DNA of 40,811 bases from the NCBI RefSeq assembly GCF_018861315.1, contig NZ_JAHLDL010000038.1, positions 1 through 40,811 on the forward strand, given 5' to 3'. The position numbers were made by a program, and so were the translations under genes. The notes below the pieces were generated by a model. The model saw nothing but the letters and a program-made list of their open reading frames with translations, did not search any database and was not told the origin of the DNA. Positions 1 to 7,596 of this stretch are shown here, piece by piece. The DNA is from Clostridium bowmanii. GTDB lineage: Bacteria > Bacillota > Clostridia > Clostridiales > Clostridiaceae. How positions within the stretch are numbered: the first letter of the stretch is position 1; every line of letters starts with the position of its first letter.

Positions 1-303
1 AATGATTATAGCACTCTTTTGAGGGCCTTTTTGTGGTTTGTTTTTTTACTAAAAGATAAAAATAATAATACACATTAGAATATTTTGTTAAGAATATTTG
101 AAAAAGAAATCCTATAAATTATAAATAATACCAGTAATTGGTGATTTAAGATAAAATCAATGATTTTAAAATAAATCATGCTTCAGCTCTGTATAAATTG
201 TCTTACGATGTATAATATTGTACATATGTGTTATAATATTAACCGTGGATATAAATAATTCAATAAAATCAGATTCCAAAATGGATAAAGGATGGTATTA
301 AAA
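1..303. other. A+T-rich intergenic region at window edge
   Basis: No gene was recognised here. The first 50 bases hold a T-rich stretch (GGGCC followed by T runs) that could be the tail of a terminator whose left arm lies outside the window. TATAAT-like hexamers occur near 210-240, but none has a convincing -35 box at the right distance. The region is likely the 5' leader of the small gene that follows. Confidence 0.4.
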
Positions 304-498
304 ATGTTTAAACATGAAAAATTATTTCAAGATTATTTAAAATTAAAAAGTAAAAAATCAAAAAAATATATTACAGGATTTCAAGAATGTAATGAATCCA
401 AAGGAAATATAGCAATTAAAGTTAATTTACAAAATGGAAGTAGTCTAAAAATAAATTATAATGATAAAAATATAGCATCAAATAAGTGTGAGTTTTAA
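304..498 (+). CDS. small lysine-rich hypothetical protein
   Basis: This is a 64-residue basic, Lys/Asn-rich protein with no signal peptide, membrane segment or recognised motif. The ATG at 304 is preferred over the one at 292 because the purine-rich AAAGGATGG abuts 292 but sits at usable distance from 304. An intrinsic terminator follows about 30 bases after the stop, which supports a real single-gene transcript. The function is unknown; it could also be a remnant of a larger gene. Confidence 0.5.
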   Translation: MFKHEKLFQDYLKLKSKKSKKYITGFQECNESKGNIAIKVNLQNGSSLKINYNDKNIASNKCEF

Positions 499-531
499 CT
501 AATAATGTGCTTGAAACTACTGTTACAACAA

Positions 532-567
532 AAGAAACCTTTATGCCATAAGGGTTTCTTCTTTTTT
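532..567 (+). terminator. intrinsic terminator
   Basis: An inverted repeat (AAGAAACC ... GGTTTCTT, loop about 13 bases with extra TTAT/ATAA pairing) is followed by CTTTTTT on the plus strand. It closes the small gene ending at 498. The A-rich left flank may let it also work for the convergent acetyltransferase gene. Confidence 0.75.
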
Positions 568-656
568 ATGTTTTTATAATATTCTGTTTACCTGAATCAA
601 GAACACTCTACTCCCTTAATAAGAAAAATACAAATTATTAATATTTAAGAACATAT

Positions 657-1211
657 TTATTTTACTAAAGAAATATAATCAGGCTTAATAATTCCCATAT
701 AGACATCACTACAATAAGTACCGTTAATTAATGCACCTTCTCTGTCTACACCTTCTTTAATAAATCCACATTTTTCATAACATTTTATTGCTCTTGCATT
801 ATAATCTAAAACTCGTAAATATATTTTGTGATATTCTAAAGCTTCAAAGGCATAATTTAAGACCATTTTAGTAACTTTTGTTCCAATCCCAAAACTATAG
901 ACACTATTGTCATAAATCTCGATAGAGAACTTTGCTTTATTATCGTCTTTATATGGTCGAAGTCCAACTACTCCAATACAGTTACCTTTGTACTCTATAA
1001 CCCATTTACAAGGATGTTGAATTATTCTTTCATACCATTTAATAGCATCCTCCATAGTGAATTTGCCAAGTTTACTAATGTTTCCACCACACATCTTAAC
1101 ACATTCCATATTTTGTCCTAACTTTATACGAATATCAATATCCCTTTTTATTGGTTGACGCAATATGATATTATAGTTTTCCAATGTTGGAGCATTATTT
1201 GTTGCTCTCAC
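657..1211 (-). CDS. GNAT family N-acetyltransferase (RimJ/RimL type)
   Basis: This 184-residue protein is the usual length for the RimJ/RimL-like branch of the GNAT superfamily, which transfers acetyl from acetyl-CoA to an amine of a protein or small molecule. The acetyl-CoA pyrophosphate-binding region is visible as SFGIGTKV around residues 106-113. The conserved late segment NARAIKCYEKCGF is near the C-terminus, as in this family. The start is GTG, with TAGGTG five bases upstream. The substrate cannot be told from sequence. It lies in a run of small minus-strand accessory genes, apparently transcribed alone. Confidence 0.85.
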   Translation of the reverse strand: MRATNNAPTLENYNIILRQPIKRDIDIRIKLGQNMECVKMCGGNISKLGKFTMEDAIKWYERIIQHPCKWVIEYKGNCIGVVGLRPYKDDNKAKFSIEIYDNSVYSFGIGTKVTKMVLNYAFEALEYHKIYLRVLDYNARAIKCYEKCGFIKEGVDREGALINGTYCSDVYMGIIKPDYISLVK

Positions 1212-1325
1212 GTTTTCACCTACTTTCTTAATTGATTCGGCACTTAATCATAGATTTACGATTAACTCAAAATTTTAGAAAGCTGCGATTTAACACCAAC
1301 CCAAAATCCCCACCATTTTATGTGG

Positions 1326-1519
1326 TTACTTAACTACGTCTTTATAGTTATCAATATAAAAGATTACACAGCCACAATTAGGGCAAACTGCTGCTTTGGG
1401 TGTACCATACGTAGTATTTAGAAAAAACTTACCTTTTTTGAAATTGTAATTCCACCAAAAGATTCAACTTTGTAATTCTCTATCATTTCGGTCTGGCATT
1501 GATTACATGTTTTTTTCAT
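1326..1519 (-). pseudogene. frameshifted small zinc-ribbon protein
   Basis: A strong site (GGAGG) precedes an ATG at 1519. The first frame gives MKKTCNQCQTEMIENYKVES and onward, then hits a stop after about 32 codons, just past a six-A run (complement of 1392-1440 region). Adding one base in that run restores a 64-residue protein ending with CPNCGCVIFYIDNYKDVVK. The CxxC and CPxCG pairs look like the zinc-ribbon family of short nucleic-acid-binding-like proteins. The gene is either truly broken by a one-base deletion in a homopolymer, or a sequencing error, or phase-variable slippage. The function is unknown. Confidence 0.65.
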
Positions 1520-1590
1520 ATTCTAATCCTCCATATTATATTAATGTTGCTACACTTTAGTCTACTATACGAATGTTCCGTAACAGAAAT

Positions 1591-1833
1591 CTATTGCCCC
1601 GCTCTAGAACTACTTCCTCCAATTGAACTCGAAGCCCCAATTATAAATCCCAAATCATATAGACGACCTCTGTTATTAGTTTCATAAATTCGTACATTAG
1701 GGTTAAATATGCATACTAAAAATGTAATAGGTACTATTAATCCATGCCATAAACCAGCCCAAAATCCAGCAGGCTGAGCATAGGGTAACTTATATTTTGA
1801 ATTTGGACCTGCAACTGCAAGAATGTTTACCAT
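1591..1833 (-). CDS. small conserved membrane protein, unknown function
   Basis: This 80-residue protein has an N-terminal segment rich in Pro, Tyr and Trp (GPNSKYKLPYAQPAGFWAGLW), a hydrophobic helix around residues 29-46 (LWHGLIVPITFLVCIF), then NNRGRLYDLGFIIG and a Gly/Ser-rich tail. I recall this pattern from short uncharacterised proteins of Firmicutes, but no function is attached to them. The start ATG has AGAGGGGTG upstream. It is probably a single-pass or re-entrant inner-membrane protein. Confidence 0.65.
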   Translation of the reverse strand: MVNILAVAGPNSKYKLPYAQPAGFWAGLWHGLIVPITFLVCIFNPNVRIYETNNRGRLYDLGFIIGASSSIGGSSSRAGQ

Positions 1834-1903
1834 AATATCACCCCTCTAAAAATAATCTGCTTTAAAATATTTAACTTTGTTCAACTATTGGTTCGTAATT
1901 AAA

Positions 1904-1924
1904 TACGATTTTTTATCAATCGTA
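1904..1924 (-). terminator. weak stem-loop after the 1962-2381 gene
   Basis: TACGATT and AATCGTA form a 7-bp stem, followed on the minus strand by TTTAATT. The T run is poor, so terminator activity is only possible. Confidence 0.35.
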
Positions 1925-1961
1925 GTTTTGCGATAGATGAATATTATATGAGAATTGCGAC

Positions 1962-2381
1962 TTATTTATTATGGCTAAGGGTCCTTTTCTTTATATATGT
2001 TCCAACAATACTTCCAATTACAATACTTATCCATTGAGCAACACTGACAAATGCAAGTATTAGTGCACCCCCATAATCCTCAGAGTCGGTATGAGCAGGA
2101 AATATTTTTGAGCCAATTGCAAGAACTATTAACCAATAAACTATATAAGGTATAGAAATTAAAAGTACATTTATCCATCTGCCATCCATATATCTCAGGA
2201 TTATTACTGAAAAAATTATTACAAACAGAATAATCCGCATATAAAATAGTGTCTGATTATCGAGCACCCAATCTCGTTTTATCAGTATTCGATTATGAAA
2301 ATTTGATATAACTGCCAAAAGTATACTTAATGACTGTGTTATCAAAATTCGCTTATAGAAGCTGAAACCATCTACTTTCAT
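1962..2381 (-). CDS. hypothetical polytopic membrane protein
   Basis: This 139-residue protein has about four hydrophobic segments (roughly residues 11-27, 45-63, 70-92 and 105-130) and a basic C-terminal tail (KKRTLSHNK) that suggests the cytoplasmic side. The ATG start has AGGAAGGAA upstream. No family was recognised. It is followed on the same strand by the 80-residue membrane protein and preceded by a lipoprotein gene, so all may belong to one cell-envelope accessory cluster. No catalytic motif is seen. Confidence 0.6.
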   Translation of the reverse strand: MKVDGFSFYKRILITQSLSILLAVISNFHNRILIKRDWVLDNQTLFYMRIILFVIIFSVIILRYMDGRWINVLLISIPYIVYWLIVLAIGSKIFPAHTDSEDYGGALILAFVSVAQWISIVIGSIVGTYIKKRTLSHNK

Positions 2382-2464
2382 ATAATTCCTTCCTTTCTCT
2401 GCTTCAGATTAAATTTATTTTAGTATTGTGGCCAAGACAGAATATTTTGATGAAATAGTCCTTT

Positions 2465-2947
2465 TTAATATATGGTTACATAAGCATCTTGCTTACCATC
2501 CTTATATAAATCAACCTTATCATAACTTTTATCTTTATTACTGTCATCTACCACGAATAAAGATTTTTTGTTCAAACCTTTTTCTGTATTATATTTATAA
2601 CTAATGGTAAGTACCCTATTTTCTATAGAAAAATTAACATCACTATAAAATCCATCTATTCCATTAAAAAATATTATTTTTTTATTTTCATTATTGGAAA
2701 ACAAACCATATGATTCATTATCATAACCATATACTCCATTTATTTTTGTTAAATTATTAATTTCCTTTTTAAACTCTAAATTTTTATTCTTGCTTATATC
2801 AATTTCTCTTGTGACTACACTGTCGTTTAACTTGTTTTCTGTTTTATATTGTTCCTTTGTAATAAGGTTAGAATCCTTTTTCGAGCACCCTAATAATGAC
2901 AATGACATAAGTGAAACTAATAATAAAATATATACTATTTTTTTCAT
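2465..2947 (-). CDS. predicted lipoprotein, unknown function
   Basis: This 160-residue protein starts at ATG 2947 just after GAGGAGAGG; an in-frame GTG 15 bases earlier would overlap that site. The N-terminus is a typical type II signal peptide: MKK, a hydrophobic core, and the lipobox LLGC about residue 21, followed by Ser-Lys-Lys. The mature part is hydrophilic, Asn/Lys-rich and predicted to sit on the outer face of the membrane. No enzyme motif is visible. A sigma-A-like promoter lies about 65 bases upstream. Confidence 0.8.
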   Translation of the reverse strand: MKKIVYILLLVSLMSLSLLGCSKKDSNLITKEQYKTENKLNDSVVTREIDISKNKNLEFKKEINNLTKINGVYGYDNESYGLFSNNENKKIIFFNGIDGFYSDVNFSIENRVLTISYKYNTEKGLNKKSLFVVDDSNKDKSYDKVDLYKDGKQDAYVTIY

Positions 2948-3009
2948 TTTACCTCTCCTCACATTAAATTTATTTCTTTTTAAAATTAGACCGTTGTTGT
3001 CCTTATTTA

Positions 3010-3039
3010 ATTATACATTGTATCGATTCATTTATTCAA
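3010..3039 (-). promoter_or_regulatory. sigma-A-like promoter of the lipoprotein gene
   Basis: On the minus strand TTGAAT (3039-3034) is separated by 18 bases from a perfect TATAAT (3015-3010), about 65 bases before the lipoprotein start. The rest of the gap from 2948 to 3284 (about 337 bases) holds no recognisable gene. Confidence 0.5.
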
Positions 3040-3284
3040 TCATTTAACATAAAAACTATATTTCCGCTCTCTAATTTAGGCATTTTTACTTTACCCACCA
3101 AAAATTTATATTAGCATATTAAAGGTTACGAGTTAGGAATAAAGTAGAAAATATATTTTGCTTTATAATGTCATATCCTTCACTCTCTTATGCTAATTTA
3201 TTTACGCCATATTATACAACGTAGCACTAACTCTAAGCCACACTTCATTCAATCCTTAAGACCATTACAAATTAATTATAAAAC

Positions 3285-3632
3285 TTATGCCTCCCCATAG
3301 TATTTTGCGAAATAGAAAAATCCTCTTTTCTTAACTATATAACTTTGTTGAGAAGTGCCTGTGGCTTGATGATAAGGAGGTCTACCTAATTCATAACAAT
3401 GAGCATTTTCAGTTTTAAGAAATTCACTATCTACCCTATTATGTAATTCATCATCATTTATTGGTGTTATAAAAGCTATAATAGGAGGACCACTAATAAA
3501 TAAGTGAGTTCTTAATGCCCCGTGTGGTGTAACACATGAAGCATTGAAAATAACAATTATACATATAATAGCACCTGCTAATTTCGGTTTTTTTATTTTT
3601 TTAAATTTTTTAATAATGTCTGATTTTTTCAA
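3285..3632 (-). CDS. hypothetical secreted or membrane-anchored protein
   Basis: This 115-residue protein has a very basic N-terminus, one hydrophobic stretch at about residues 18-34 (LAGAIICIIVIFNASC), and a polar tail. The first 17 residues are charge-rich like a stop-transfer flank, so it may be an anchored protein with its C-terminal part outside. The start is TTG, seven bases after AGGGGGGAG. No family was recognised. The Cys after the hydrophobic stretch is not in a good lipobox. Confidence 0.5.
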   Translation of the reverse strand: MKKSDIIKKFKKIKKPKLAGAIICIIVIFNASCVTPHGALRTHLFISGPPIIAFITPINDDELHNRVDSEFLKTENAHCYELGRPPYHQATGTSQQSYIVKKRGFFYFAKYYGEA

Positions 3633-3690
3633 ATTTACTCCCCCCTAAAAATAAAAATGTAACACCTTATAGTTGCGTCATATATGAATA

Positions 3691-3972
3691 CTATGAACTC
3701 TTTTTCCTATTATATCTTCTTATTTCAAAAATTGCAGGTAATAAAATAATTATAATGGTTACAATCAATACAAAATAAAAAATATAATCATTCCTGTATT
3801 TTGTTATCATGAAAACAAAACTAAAGAATGTTAGTATTCCACCAATTAGACATGCAATTGCTTTAGGCAAAATAGCTATCTGAATCTTTTTCCACATAAT
3901 TTGAAGGAAAACAATGATTGGAAGTAGAATTATGATAGTAGCATATTTAAGCTCGTTTTTAAATATGTTCAC
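3691..3972 (-). CDS. hypothetical small membrane protein (start uncertain)
   Basis: The reading frame stays open back into the 5' end of the divergent MATE gene at 4104, but that overlap is implausible. A GTG at 3972 (GTGAACATATTT) gives about 93 residues and leaves room for divergent promoters. Three hydrophobic helices are visible, and the tail EIRRYNRKKSS is basic and probably cytoplasmic. The start is poorly supported: the only purine-rich stretch, AGAGG, abuts the GTG. No family was recognised. Confidence 0.4.
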   Translation of the reverse strand: MNIFKNELKYATIIILLPIIVFLQIMWKKIQIAILPKAIACLIGGILTFFSFVFMITKYRNDYIFYFVLIVTIIIILLPAIFEIRRYNRKKSS

Positions 3973-4039
3973 CTCTATAAAATACAAGAGTATGTAAGAG
4001 GTATTTACACAAAAGAAAACAAAGTTGGAGGAGTACTTA

Positions 4040-5416
4040 ATGAAAATAGATTTAACTGAAGGAAATATTTTGAAAAAGCTTATAATTCTAGCTCTGCCTA
4101 TCATGGGAACATCACTAATACAAACAGCTTATAGTCTTACAGATATGCTATGGGTCGGCCGATTAGGTTCGAGATCTGTTACTGCAGTAGGTACCGCTGG
4201 CTTTTTCACTTGGTTTGCTTTTGCTTTTATTACAATTCCACAAATAGGAGCGGCGGTTGGAGTCTCCCAATCTGTAGGAAGGAAAGATGCAAAAGAGACC
4301 GAGATTTATATACGACATTCCATACAGATGATTTTAGTTTTTGCCATTTTGTATGGTGCTACAATGTTAATCTTTAGAAGACAACTTATAGGTTTTTTTA
4401 ATATTGCAGGTAATGATATTGTTAGTATGGCAGTTAATTATCTTGCTATAATTTCTGTAGGAATGGTATTTTTCTTTTTACCACCTGTACTTACAGCGAT
4501 ATTCAATGGTCATGGAGACAGCCATACACCTTTTAGAATAAACACAGTTGGGCTTATGGTTAATATAATACTAGATCCTATTTTAATATTTGGTCTTGGA
4601 CCATTTCCTAGAATGGGAGTTCCTGGAGCAGCTGTTGCAACAATATTTGCTCAGTTTGTAGTAACCATCGTATTTATATTTGTAATCACAAAAAAAACAG
4701 ATTATTTTCAAGGGCTTAATTTTTTGCAAAAACCAGATTGGAAGCATATAGGTAAAATTGTTAAGTTCGGCCTGCCTGTTGCGGTGCAAAGTGGTGTATT
4801 TACTTTTATAGCAATGACAATAGCAAGGATACTTACTAGATGGGGATCAACTCCCATTGCTGTGCAAAGTGTAGGTTCACAAATTGAATCAATATCATGG
4901 ATGACAGCCGGAGGTTTTCAAACTGCATTAAGTGCCTTTGTAGGTCAAAATTTCGGAGCAAAAAAGTGGGACAGAATATATAAGGGGTATTTTACATCGC
5001 TGGGTATTATTATGATTTTCGGAACAATAACATCCTGCCTTCTAATATTCTTACCTGGACCTATTTTTTCTATCTTCATCTCAGAAAAATCAGTAATAAA
5101 AGATGGAATAATTTATTTGCGAATTCTTGGAATTTCCCAGCTTTTTATGTGCATAGAAATAACAACTGCTGGAGCCTTTAACGGCCTTGGAAGGACAATG
5201 CCGCCTTCAGTAGTAGGCATTATTCTAAATGCTATGAGAATTCCAGGAGCACTTTTCTTGTCAACCTTTCTAGAACTGAGTGGTGTATGGTGGAGCATAA
5301 GCATTAGTAGTATTTTAAAAGGCTTAATATTAACAAGTTGGTTTATACTATTTCTCATTAGACATCCGGAAATAAAAAGAATGAAACAAAAAGGCCCCAA
5401 AAAAACACCGTCATAA
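4040..5416 (+). CDS. MATE family efflux transporter
   Basis: This 458-residue integral membrane protein has about 12 hydrophobic helices in two similar halves, as in MATE (NorM/DinF-type) Na+ or H+ antiporters that export cationic drugs and metabolites. Typical early features are visible: LALPIMGTSLIQTAYSLTDM, then WVGRLG, and an equivalent repeat in the second half (GLPVAVQSGVFTF). The ATG at 4040 follows GGAGGAG; a TTG at 4025 precedes this site and is rejected. It is convergent with the ornithine operon, so a role in exporting products of that pathway is possible but unproven. Confidence 0.92.
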   Translation: MKIDLTEGNILKKLIILALPIMGTSLIQTAYSLTDMLWVGRLGSRSVTAVGTAGFFTWFAFAFITIPQIGAAVGVSQSVGRKDAKETEIYIRHSIQMILVFAILYGATMLIFRRQLIGFFNIAGNDIVSMAVNYLAIISVGMVFFFLPPVLTAIFNGHGDSHTPFRINTVGLMVNIILDPILIFGLGPFPRMGVPGAAVATIFAQFVVTIVFIFVITKKTDYFQGLNFLQKPDWKHIGKIVKFGLPVAVQSGVFTFIAMTIARILTRWGSTPIAVQSVGSQIESISWMTAGGFQTALSAFVGQNFGAKKWDRIYKGYFTSLGIIMIFGTITSCLLIFLPGPIFSIFISEKSVIKDGIIYLRILGISQLFMCIEITTAGAFNGLGRTMPPSVVGIILNAMRIPGALFLSTFLELSGVWWSISISSILKGLILTSWFILFLIRHPEIKRMKQKGPKKTPS

Positions 5417-5427
5417 ATCTCGGTGTT
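5398..5427 (-). terminator. terminator of the ornithine operon
   Basis: AACACCG/CGGTGTT arms (5404-5410 and 5421-5427) with a 10-base loop are followed on the minus strand by seven T residues. The hairpin overlaps the stop codon of the last ord gene and the last codons of the convergent MATE gene. On the plus strand it is followed only by ATTTG, so it mainly serves the minus strand. Confidence 0.8.
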
Positions 5428-6469
5428 ATTTGTAATAATTAACTTGCTCTACAAAACTATTTTCTATATTATGAGGAATTGGAAGTTCCATCATTGTTTT
5501 AAGTCCTGATCTACTAGAAATAACTTGAGGAATCATGTTTACAGCCATAGCTATAGTTCCTATTCCACCAGGGGTTTCAGGTTTTATTGCTAAATGAATA
5601 TCTGTATCCCCTTTTATGTCTATATAATCACCGGTATCTACTGCTTCACATTCTGGGTGTATTTGTTGTAGATGTTCCAATGTTATAATTGGTTTTCCCT
5701 TTCTTGTAGCAACCGCAATGTGATTACACCCAGCTACCATACCTGGTTCAACCTTAACATAGGGAGTTTCTCTATAAGTATTTGATATTATTGGGTCGTG
5801 TGTTTCGGTTATTTCGTCATAATCTAACCCTAAGGTAATTGCAATCATTGGAATAGATTGCGCAAAGCCTATGTGACCAACTATACATCCCTTTTCAATT
5901 CCAGCCTCAAATTCTTCTGGAGATAAACCTACACCATGAGTGCTCATAACAACGGGACCAAAAGGAGATAGATCACTTATCCTTTCTGCTCTAATGGAAT
6001 CTACACTTCTACAAGCAGCAGACAAGCTGATAATTAATGTGTCTAAAACAAATCCTGGATTAACCCCTGTACCTAAAATTGTTACATTATTTTTCTTTGC
6101 CAGTCTGTTCATTTCCTCTGATAATTCTTTTTCAACAATGTAGGGATAAGCCATTTCTTCTGCAATAGTAATACAGTTTTTGCCACTCTCTACTACCAGC
6201 TTTATTGCTGGATATACACTTTTAACAAATGAATCTATTGCAACTATAACTATATCTGCTTTTATTTCCTTCATTAAAGTCTCTGCATCGTCACTAACAA
6301 TTACTCCTAAATTTTCATGATTTAAGATTTCTCCTAAATCTTTACCTAGTTTTGAAGGCGCCTTTTCTAAGGCACCTACAATTTCAATCCCCACTTTAGT
6401 GAGTATCATTTTACCAATACCGGTTCCCATTTCACCAAGTCCCCATATGATAACTTTTATGTTTTTCAC
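5426..6469 (-). CDS. 2,4-diaminopentanoate dehydrogenase-like protein (second paralogue)
   Basis: This 347-residue protein has an N-terminal Rossmann fold (IIWGLGEMGTGIGK, residues 8-21) like dihydrodipicolinate reductases. It shares its architecture and long stretches with the gene just upstream (AEEM-YP, ILGTGVNPGF, AGC, DTGDYI-I, IKPE-PGGI, GLKTM-(E/D)LP-P). The family member Ord uses NAD(P)+ to deaminate (2R,4S)-2,4-diaminopentanoate to 2-amino-4-oxopentanoate in ornithine oxidation. The start is GTG two bases after the upstream stop, with only a weak AGAAAG site, so coupling is likely. Which of the two is the true Ord cannot be decided here. Confidence 0.8.
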   Translation of the reverse strand: MKNIKVIIWGLGEMGTGIGKMILTKVGIEIVGALEKAPSKLGKDLGEILNHENLGVIVSDDAETLMKEIKADIVIVAIDSFVKSVYPAIKLVVESGKNCITIAEEMAYPYIVEKELSEEMNRLAKKNNVTILGTGVNPGFVLDTLIISLSAACRSVDSIRAERISDLSPFGPVVMSTHGVGLSPEEFEAGIEKGCIVGHIGFAQSIPMIAITLGLDYDEITETHDPIISNTYRETPYVKVEPGMVAGCNHIAVATRKGKPIITLEHLQQIHPECEAVDTGDYIDIKGDTDIHLAIKPETPGGIGTIAMAVNMIPQVISSRSGLKTMMELPIPHNIENSFVEQVNYYK

Positions 6470-6471
6470 TA

Positions 6472-7527
6472 TTACTTTCTGACCTTTATTAAATCCCTAA
6501 CATCTCCGATTATAGCTCTTGGAACTGGTAAATCCAGCATTGTTTTGAGGCCTGGTTCTGAATTCATTACAAGTGGAATCATATTAACACATATAGCTAT
6601 TGTAGCAATTCCTCCTGGTATTTCTGGTTTTATTTGAAGGTTTAAGTTTGGTACTCCATTAATAGTTATATAATCTCCAGTATCAGTGTTCTCCATTTCA
6701 GGTTTTATTTGTTGAGGATGCTCCATTGTTATAAACAATTTATCCCCTAAATTTGCATATCCTAATTGCCTACATCCAGCAACGTCTCCTGCTTTTACGG
6801 TGACAATATCCGTGCTGCGTGGAATAGTAGTAAGAATTGGTGATTTTTCTTGTCTAATATTATTTAGCTTAATATTAAAGGCTTCTTCAAACATCCCAAA
6901 GGATTGTAAAAATCCAACGTGTCCATCTATTGTATTGTCATTAACTCCTTGTATAAATTCACCCTTTTTGAGTCCTATACCTTGCTCAACCATAACCGCT
7001 TTTCCAAAGCATGCAAGGTCATTAACTCTAGTAGCCTTTATGCTATTAACGGTATCAGAAACTCCTGTAAGCATTATTGCAACTAGATCCATGATGAATC
7101 CAGGATTTACTCCAGTTCCTAATATGGAAATCTTATTTTCTTTAGCGATTCTATCCATTTCATCTGATAATTCTGGGTCTAGTGCTCTTGGATAGGACAT
7201 TTCCTCAGCTGTTGTTACGATATCCATACCAGCCTCTGCTGCCATTTTTATTAATGGGAATACAACCTTTGTAAAGGAGGCTGTAGCCATAAGACAAACA
7301 TCTGCATAACCCTTCTTTATAACATCTTCAGCATTTCTTGTAACTATGCAAGAATTATCTTCATTAGCCTTTACACCTAATACTTCATAAAGCTTTTTCC
7401 CTACTTTACTAGGATCCATGTCAATAGCACCTACAATAGTAAATCCCGCTTTACTAAGTACCATTGTTGCAATACCACTACCCATTACGCCCAATCCCCA
7501 AACTACAACTCTTATCTTGTTTTTCAT
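6472..7527 (-). CDS. 2,4-diaminopentanoate dehydrogenase
   Basis: This 351-residue NAD(P)-dependent oxidoreductase has an N-terminal nucleotide-binding motif VVWGLGVMGSG (residues 8-18) and the Ord-type middle and C-terminal motifs (ILGTGVNPGF, GHVGFLQS, TDTGDYI, IKPEIPGGIATIA). In ornithine fermentation Ord follows ornithine 4,5-aminomutase and feeds the OrtAB thiolase. The gene sits directly downstream of oraE and the reactivase and has AGGAGG before its ATG. It is a tandem paralogue of the next gene; one copy may act on a different diamine or with a different cofactor (inference). Confidence 0.85.
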   Translation of the reverse strand: MKNKIRVVVWGLGVMGSGIATMVLSKAGFTIVGAIDMDPSKVGKKLYEVLGVKANEDNSCIVTRNAEDVIKKGYADVCLMATASFTKVVFPLIKMAAEAGMDIVTTAEEMSYPRALDPELSDEMDRIAKENKISILGTGVNPGFIMDLVAIMLTGVSDTVNSIKATRVNDLACFGKAVMVEQGIGLKKGEFIQGVNDNTIDGHVGFLQSFGMFEEAFNIKLNNIRQEKSPILTTIPRSTDIVTVKAGDVAGCRQLGYANLGDKLFITMEHPQQIKPEMENTDTGDYITINGVPNLNLQIKPEIPGGIATIAICVNMIPLVMNSEPGLKTMLDLPVPRAIIGDVRDLIKVRK

Positions 7528-7596
7528 AATATTTTCCTCCTAAATAATTTTTATATTTTAGATAAATAATTAATCAATAAATTTTTTTTCATATGG

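Noticed and set aside
3973-4104. Upstream extension of the small membrane protein into the MATE gene
   Set aside because: It would overlap the 5' end of a confident divergent gene and remove both promoters; a start near 3972 is more likely.
6800-7195. Open frame of 131 codons antisense to the first ord gene
   Set aside because: Shadow of a conserved dehydrogenase frame; composition and lack of a ribosome site argue against it.
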